NCBI GenBank assembly: GCA_034430115.1
Contig: DAOUFG010000090.1
Location: 4,018-68,017 of the forward strand
DNA from: CAIXPS01 sp034430115
GTDB taxonomy: Bacteria; Chloroflexota; Anaerolineae; J036; Brachytrichaceae
Reading direction: 5' to 3'
Length of the DNA: 64,000 bases
Positions 60,301 to 64,000 of this stretch are shown piece after piece. A model generated the notes under the pieces. It made no database searches and had not been told where the DNA came from. It saw nothing but the letters and a program-made list of their open reading frames with translations. Both the position numbers and the translations under genes were made by a program. Each line of letters opens with the position of its first letter. The stretch's first letter is position 1.

Positions 60301-61063
60301 TTCGCGAACATGCTTCGACCAGTACACCAGCACAGTACAGTTCCTCTCGTACGGCAATTCGCTCTTTACAGATTTGCTGGGCAGCATCCCGCTGCCTGAG
60401 GAAACCGACGATTCCAGTCCGCTCGTCCAATGCAACTCGGACGGTGACATTCCGCTACGTGGTTGGTACTTTGCAGATTGTTCTCAGGATGACGTACAGG
60501 TTCAATCCATTGATACGTTGGCACAGCTTAAGCAGAGCTTACAGGCACAGCTCCTTGTCAGACAGAGGCTTACCGATGAGGTCATGCCGATGGCTGTGAA
60601 GCATTTCAAACAAGAGGTCAAAGCCATACAGGTCCGCTATAACGACTCTCTGCGATTGCGCCGTTACGCCCAAGATCAGGCACTACGAGCTAAAGCGCAA
60701 CGACTACTGATCAAAGCTGCTTTGGTTGAAATCGCCCTTGGCCAACAGCCAGAGTTGCTAGATGGTATTGCGTATCCGACTGCATTTAATGAACAGGCAC
60801 TACTGGGTCTGCAGCGGCACAAGTACCCGTGGGCGCCCCTATTACGACTTGCCTTTGTGCCAGGATTAGCACCTGACTCGGGCGATCCTTATTACGAGCA
60901 AATCGCTGGTGATAACCATGATGGATTGAAAGGACGCTTTAACCAGTTGACTGAAGAGGCTAAGAAAATGGTGCCCATGTTGAAGAGGGTGCAGAATCCG
61001 GGTGCATCTGAACCTGCTCAGGAGAGCACGGTAATCGCCAATGGAATAAAGGTGGGCGTGTAG
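57299..61063 (+). CDS. Fused phospholipase D-like and SNF2-family helicase, defence-associated
   Basis: A 1254-residue protein. Residues 1-210 are a PLD-like nuclease domain with one HKD motif (HPKFGIF near 147, GSVNESE near 165). The SNF2 helicase follows: LSDEVGLGKTIEAGL (Walker A near 314), VVDEAHHARR (near 421), LLLTATPMQVH, VLVFTQYTDTMD, SEGLNLQTCGVLINYD and EQRIGRIDRIGQ (near 848). The C-terminal ~350 residues have coiled and unknown parts. A single PLD half site needs dimerisation. DISARM uses a separate PLD protein (DrmC) and a SNF2 helicase (DrmD); here they are one chain. The start ATG is in the overlap with the DUF6236-like gene; ATG 57329 is an alternative. Confidence 0.92.
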   Translation: MTPSLCHHSFMIYYGPADDPLNSFYIPALSASVRYDRSAGFFSSSALAVAAAGVARLIQNDGRMRLLVGAQLDADDVDAISKGYDLRERVTERLLQHFADPQDALLRRRLEVLAWMVAEGRLEIKVVLPRDERGLPIPAFQAQDYYHPKFGIFTDAEGNRIAFSGSVNESETAWRKNYETFSVYFSWNETQAYLAHVANNFDRLWHGEESDWIALDIPQAVREQLLKYRPDQAPARDPLEPQPERKVDDAAEVLACEPTQRERILFQFVRDAPYLSRASAIAAATSAISPWPHQMRVADAVMERYPDRAMLSDEVGLGKTIEAGLVIRQLVLSGRVKRCLILAPKSVLKQWQEELYEKFVLNIPRYDAGSVWDAFGQEQDGLVNNLWDDFDLLLVGSQLAKRADRRKEILAAKPWDLIVVDEAHHARRRDFKERIYRPNRLLSLLNELNAQNKAASMLLLTATPMQVHPLEVWDLLTVLGMGGRWGADEDNFLAFFAELRKPFKDIDWSLVYTLVKDYLDTGGQIDPTFKTHVSAEVGPVKWAVLEDLLKYPDRSNQLLAQLGTRAQPYVKELAHHHTPLNRYIFRNTRSLLREYQKRGILHENVPYREPELKRVPMRDDEQVLYTRIEDYISHFYQKYENERRGLGFVMTVYRRRLTSSFYAVRKSLERRRDWLRGVIPSDAVYDNDDVEQEELEQDVSEEGVVDPNGRERFKAELAYVDDFLHELRSLSAADSKLEWLKAELQQTFKQRPTVLVFTQYTDTMDYLRDQLIDVYGSQVACYSGRGGEVWNGIAWVVTTKEAVKNAFAKGEVSVLLCTESASEGLNLQTCGVLINYDMPWNPMRVEQRIGRIDRIGQKYDTAWVSNYFYRDTIEDLIYQRLADRIDWFEVVVGDLQPILAEVGEVTRRLAMLPASEREAQLEREIAELRKRLQNKEVESLNLDQYVNVDDYQPGPASPVTLIDLQQLLVSSQATGYLFKPHPDIPDAYLLIWGGTTWPVTFSRTCFDQYTSTVQFLSYGNSLFTDLLGSIPLPEETDDSSPLVQCNSDGDIPLRGWYFADCSQDDVQVQSIDTLAQLKQSLQAQLLVRQRLTDEVMPMAVKHFKQEVKAIQVRYNDSLRLRRYAQDQALRAKAQRLLIKAALVEIALGQQPELLDGIAYPTAFNEQALLGLQRHKYPWAPLLRLAFVPGLAPDSGDPYYEQIAGDNHDGLKGRFNQLTEEAKKMVPMLKRVQNPGASEPAQESTVIANGIKVGV

Positions 61064-61071
61064 CTTTGTCG

Positions 61072-61430
61072 AATTGTGTAGTTAGGGGAAAGCTCGTGCC
61101 GTCGCTGATCATCTTCTTCCATTTCACGTCGTACGTCATCTTGTGTTCGCCCAAGTCGAGCACGCCCACGTCCGCATGCCATGCGACCTCCGGCAATCCG
61201 CTTTTCGCGTTTTTCGTGATCGAGCCCGTTAGAACGCCCTCAAGGACATTCCCATCCAGGATGATGGTGGTGACATTGTTTTGTGAAAAGTCATCGATTT
61301 GCGCGGCCGTTTTTGCTTCTCATCCCCACGTGATGACGATGGGAGTCCCCTGGGGAACGGTCGTTTTAGGGCCTTTGCCGATCAGGGTGCAGAACGCCGT
61401 GAGATAGACGGGCTCACCAACAGTCGCGCA
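61072..61430 (-). pseudogene. Decayed fragment of an unidentified protein
   Basis: One minus-strand frame reads ATVGEPVYLTAFCTLIGKGP, then TTVPQGTPIVITWG, an in-frame TGA (61320-61322), then EAKTAAQIDDFSQNNVTTII, VLEGVLTGSITKNAKSGLP and DVGVLDLGEHKMTYDVKWKK. The two halves form one domain-like unit interrupted by a single stop. No start or signal peptide is kept upstream, and the 3' side runs into the end of the helicase gene. It seems to be a remnant left at the edge of the island. Confidence 0.62.
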
Positions 61431-61554
61431 TAGCTTGCGCCAGGCGTGCATCCTCATCCTCCAGGTGATCGCCGAGGTTGGCGGTCTGCCAGATGTCGGC
61501 ATAGTGCTGGCGCGAGACTTGCCTCATCTCATCGTAGAAATCGAGTTCTGACAT
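61414..61554 (-). pseudogene. Truncated small gene upstream of the fragment
   Basis: An ATG at 61552-61554, 10 bases after GGGAGG, begins SELDFYDEMRQVSRQHYADI, then EDEDARLAQAMRDCW and stops. The charged helical N-terminus looks like the start of a longer protein (the DUF1841 type is one guess), and the break at MRD coincides with the beginning of the other fragment. A deletion that fused two genes would explain both. Confidence 0.5.
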
Positions 61555-61577
61555 GGGTTGGCGCCTCCCTCAGGCAC

Positions 61578-62852
61578 TCACGACTTCACAATGCATGGAT
61601 ATTTGACGTTCCGCTCTGCGCCGGCAATGCTTTGAAGCACCAGCGTGTGTCGCAGGGAATCTCCGAAATCGTACAAATATTCCAACTCCGCACCAACTTG
61701 CAGGCCGAGGCCGGCCACTTGGCGTCTCATCGCAGGGGTAGGTTCGAATGGATTGATCTGACCATACCGTTGTTCGTGTGGCCTCTTGCCCTTGCCGCGG
61801 CGCGTGATGCGCGTAAATTCGCTCAAGTGATCAAAGTGGTCCAGGCGGAACGCTGTGCGCATCACATGGTCGAAGTCGGCCAGGGTGTGTTTGCCCAGGA
61901 TTTCGATGATGCGTTCCCGGGTGCCATCGTTTTCCGTCGCGCTAAAGCGGTAGACTCCGTTGCCTTGCTCGGGCGTGAAGGGTTGTTCTTTTGGTTCGAG
62001 GTCCGCAGAGGGATCGCGCAAATATTCCGCCGTGGAGATGCCATCGCTTGCCTTGATTCCGAAACTGGTGATGAGGAAGCGTGGGTCCTCGAACAATACA
62101 GGAAACCAGTGATTGCCGGGATAGTCGTGCGCACCGGGCATGCGTGCGTATGCGGTTAGAAGGGTGGGGTTCACGTCAATGCGTTCACCGTACGATTCGT
62201 CGAGTAGGGCCTGAACACAATCGGCAAGCGCACGGTTCTGCGCGGCGATGACGTCCTCGCGATACATCGATTGTGGTTCAAATTCAAGGCGCAAACGCGC
62301 GGGGCGCCAGTTCAAGATTGTGACGCATAAACTGTCTCCGGCGTGCGCGTGATGGGCGCGTAGCCAGTCGCGCAAGTCGAATGCGTCATTTCCTTGAGTG
62401 CTGTAACTTTCCCACAAGGTTTGGGTTTGCTTATGAGCCAGGCCGGCCATTGGGCCGTTAGAAATGATCCGCCCGTTTTCGTCCTGAACTTCAATATGCT
62501 CCGTCACAATGGTTTGGCTGAACCGGTTGGTGACGAAAGGGACAAAGCCGGGGCGAACGGGCACCAGACCCGATTGAACGTCATCGGCCTCAAGCGGCAC
62601 GCGGAAGCAAACGCCGGGCATGGCCAGGCGCAACGGCGCGATCGTCTTGGGGTCGAGATAGACCAGTTCGACGCCCACCATCTCATGGGAATGCAAATGG
62701 TCGCGCACGCGCTTGGGCGGATCTTTGCTCGTTGAGGGGTAGCGTTCCAGCACGCGTTGCACGATGTCATTTACGGACGCAGGCTCGGTCATTTCTTCCA
62801 ACACCTGTTGCGTTACTTCTCTCAACGTGGGACCTTCGCGTTTAGCCGGCAT
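61578..62852 (-). CDS. Plasmid pRiA4b ORF-3-like (PRiA4_ORF3) family protein
   Basis: A 424-residue protein, started at ATG 62852, where AAGGAGG lies 7 bases upstream. The N-terminal part (LREVTQQVLEEMTEPASVND, IVQRVLERYPSTSKDPPKRV) resembles a winged-helix region. The C-terminal part has FRLDHFDHLSEFTRI and VGAELEYLYDFGDSLRHTLVL, the pRiA4b ORF-3 core. Its last residues end YPCIVKS at a stop where the family usually continues YPRIVxRRG, so the end may be cut short. The domain often travels with IS or plasmid DNA; function is unknown. Confidence 0.82.
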   Translation of the reverse strand: MPAKREGPTLREVTQQVLEEMTEPASVNDIVQRVLERYPSTSKDPPKRVRDHLHSHEMVGVELVYLDPKTIAPLRLAMPGVCFRVPLEADDVQSGLVPVRPGFVPFVTNRFSQTIVTEHIEVQDENGRIISNGPMAGLAHKQTQTLWESYSTQGNDAFDLRDWLRAHHAHAGDSLCVTILNWRPARLRLEFEPQSMYREDVIAAQNRALADCVQALLDESYGERIDVNPTLLTAYARMPGAHDYPGNHWFPVLFEDPRFLITSFGIKASDGISTAEYLRDPSADLEPKEQPFTPEQGNGVYRFSATENDGTRERIIEILGKHTLADFDHVMRTAFRLDHFDHLSEFTRITRRGKGKRPHEQRYGQINPFEPTPAMRRQVAGLGLQVGAELEYLYDFGDSLRHTLVLQSIAGAERNVKYPCIVKS

Positions 62853-62981
62853 CGTGAATCCTCCTTCATGGATTACCTTCTCATCCAGTGACATATGGGC
62901 GTGCCTGATCTACTTCATCCGGCTTGATCATATATCCAAAGGTGGATACGTTGGGTGTTGTGTGGGGCCGTTGGAAACTTC

Positions 62982-63013
62982 TGCGCAGGCGTGAAGCCTA
63001 AGCCTACCATCCC
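62982..63013. repeat. Dispersed palindromic repeat, inverted copy
   Basis: TGCGCAGGCGTGAAGCCTAA followed by GCCTACCATCC is the opposite-strand counterpart of the unit at 35648-35680. Both carry GCGCAGGC-like and GCCTGCGC-like arms. Confidence 0.7.
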
Positions 63014-63063
63014 AGTCAGCTATCTGTTCAAGATCACGTCCAGTTGATGCACTCGGGCCTCTA

Positions 63064-63260
63064 TCGCAAAAACCGCAAAGCACGCCAGGAACGCAAAGGA
63101 TACAAATAAAACCGCTGCGTCTCTGAAGGGACTTTATCCGCGTTTATCGGCGTGCACCGGCGGTTGGTAACATCCTGTCCGTGGTGAGATCACAGAAGTA
63201 AAAAGCAAAGCAGCGAAGGAACAAAGAAGCAAAGAACACAAAATCTCCGCGGTGAATCCC
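63064..63260. repeat. AAAG-rich and CGGCGGTT repeats in the gap before the L,D-transpeptidase
   Basis: The gap 62853-63349 holds no gene I can support. It contains AAAACCGCAAAGCACGCCAG, GCGTTTATCGGCGTGCAC (related to 38475-38505), and AAAGCAAAGCAGCGAAGG (related to the unit after cysC). It reads as a patchwork of the same dispersed repeats. Confidence 0.6.
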
Positions 63261-63358
63261 CCGGCACCGCAAATCTTGGAACGAAAGTACAATGTGGCCG
63301 TTGTTGTAATGGTTGGCGTGAAGTCCATTGTGCATCAGTAAGAGACTGGGTGATCGAC

Positions 63359-63892
63359 ATGAGAAGCCGTTTATTGTCTGCGTGTGCCCTAACCCTATGC
63401 GTGTGCGCCGCGCTGTTGTTCTGTGCGGGAACTGCACAGGCCGGCGTACCGTCCAAGCCCGTGGCGAGCGAGCACACGTTTGACGTCACTGCCGAGGGGC
63501 AGACCAGCGCGCCGGGCCAGGTGATCTACATCAGCCTGAGCAAACAACATATGTGGGTCTACGAGGATGGTGAGCAGGTTTTCTCGTTCGTCATTTCCAG
63601 CGGCATCCCCACGCGCGTCACCAAGCCCGGCAACTTCCGCGTGCAAGACAAAATCCCCAACGCCTGGTCGGGCATCTGGCAATTGCACATGCCCTACTGG
63701 TTGGGCATCTATAACGTGGGGCGCGTGGAAAATGGCATTCATGCTTTGCCGGTCAACACGCGCGGCGTGAAGCTATGGGCGGGCTTGCTGGGGCGCCCGG
63801 CGTCATTTGGTTGCATCATCTTGAACACCCCCGACGCGAAGAAGCTCTACGAATGGGCCGAAGTGGGGGCGCTGGTTGTGATTCGGAATTAA
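63359..63892 (+). CDS. L,D-transpeptidase (YkuD-like), secreted
   Basis: A 177-residue protein with a signal peptide (LSACALTLCVCAALLFCAGTAQA). The YkuD core follows: VIYISLSKQHMWVYEDGEQV, SGIPTRVTKPGNFRV, GIHALPVNTRG and PASFGCIILN with the catalytic Cys. The usual motif is SHGC[VI]R; here it is SFGCII, a recurring variant in my memory, so activity is likely but not certain. It forms 3-3 peptidoglycan crosslinks or attaches wall proteins. ATG 63359 is chosen; GTG 63350 is 3 codons upstream. Confidence 0.87.
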   Translation: MRSRLLSACALTLCVCAALLFCAGTAQAGVPSKPVASEHTFDVTAEGQTSAPGQVIYISLSKQHMWVYEDGEQVFSFVISSGIPTRVTKPGNFRVQDKIPNAWSGIWQLHMPYWLGIYNVGRVENGIHALPVNTRGVKLWAGLLGRPASFGCIILNTPDAKKLYEWAEVGALVVIRN

Positions 63893-63899
63893 CCCTATT

Positions 63900-64000
63900 G
63901 TGATCCTCTTTGTCTCACCGCACCTCGACGATATTGCCCTTTCTTGTGGCGGCTACGCGCATCGCCTGGCACACTCGGGCGAGCAGGTATTGATTTCCAC
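63900..64000 (+). CDS. LmbE/PIG-L-like deacetylase, N-terminal fragment cut by window edge
   Basis: A GTG at 63900, 8 bases after the L,D-transpeptidase stop, starts VILFVSPHLDDIALSCGGYA and continues to the edge. SPHLDDIALSCGG is the zinc-binding signature (usually PHPDD..LGCGG) of LmbE/PIG-L N-acetylglucosamine deacetylases. The enzyme probably deacetylates a sugar or glycoconjugate. It is in line with the preceding gene and likely co-transcribed. Confidence 0.8.
   Translation, partial: MILFVSPHLDDIALSCGGYAHRLAHSGEQVLIS

Noticed and set aside
61066..61407. 113-codon plus-strand frame between the helicase and the ORF-3-like gene
   Set aside because: The minus strand carries a protein-like fragment with coherent motifs, so the plus frame is its shadow.
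1..64000. tRNA, rRNA or riboswitch genes
   Set aside because: I looked through the gaps longer than 60 bases and saw no cloverleaf or known riboswitch core; a covariance-model scan could still find small RNAs.

Overview
The window looks like a contig of a bacterium with high-GC housekeeping DNA, most likely a Chloroflexota (Anaerolineae-type) genome. That assignment is an inference. It rests on the many secreted or lipoproteins with Thr/Pro linkers, several stomatin/GntR/SH3-type genes, GT-C membrane proteins mixed with alkaline-phosphatase-superfamily genes, and abundant interspersed intergenic repeats; no rRNA or other strong phylogenetic marker is present. I saw no tRNA, rRNA or CRISPR array. 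Both ends cut genes: an SPFH protein at the left and an LmbE/PIG-L-like deacetylase at the right.

Region 1 (1-6324): an SPFH/GntR operon with a palindromic operator over its promoter, a DNA polymerase I lacking the 5' nuclease domain, and a SERCA-like P2A ATPase. Region 2 (6321-30133): an envelope/exopolysaccharide locus with an initiating sugar-phosphate transferase, two ABC-2 permeases (no ATPase gene nearby), GT2, GT4 and several GT-C-like enzymes, three alkaline-phosphatase-superfamily proteins, a TolB-like lipoprotein and a secreted repeat protein. It ends in sat and cysC, which make PAPS. Much of 12.4-26.7 kb is visibly AT-richer than the flanks: one hand-counted 60-base line at 14341 is 33% GC against 63% for a line at 27541. 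An IS630-type element (20769-22109) sits inside it.

Region 3 (30325-46636): housekeeping and envelope genes (DUF3467, ssb, an SH3 protein, rdgB, a biotin carrier, recJ, an M23 peptidase, lipoproteins, a GGDEF-EAL protein, an NrtR-like Nudix protein, a phosphoesterase, a MazG-methylase fusion, an esterase, clpS). Intergenic repeats favour gaps between convergent genes, and related repeats have entered the P-type ATPase, RecJ and MazG reading frames without breaking them.

Region 4 (46739-61063): a one-strand defence-type island. It holds a DUF499 (BrxC/PglY-like) ATPase, an ASCH fusion, a TIGR04255/DUF5678-like/retropepsin-like trio, a DUF1156 adenine methylase (PglX-like), a small ORF, a DUF6236-like protein and a fused PLD-SNF2 helicase. 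The set resembles parts of BREX type 3 and DISARM but has no PglZ, BrxA, BrxL or DrmAB gene here. This is the best candidate for an unusual system. Its right edge is a scar of decayed gene fragments. Region 5 (61578-64000): a pRiA4b ORF-3-type protein, a repeat-filled gap, an L,D-transpeptidase and the truncated deacetylase.
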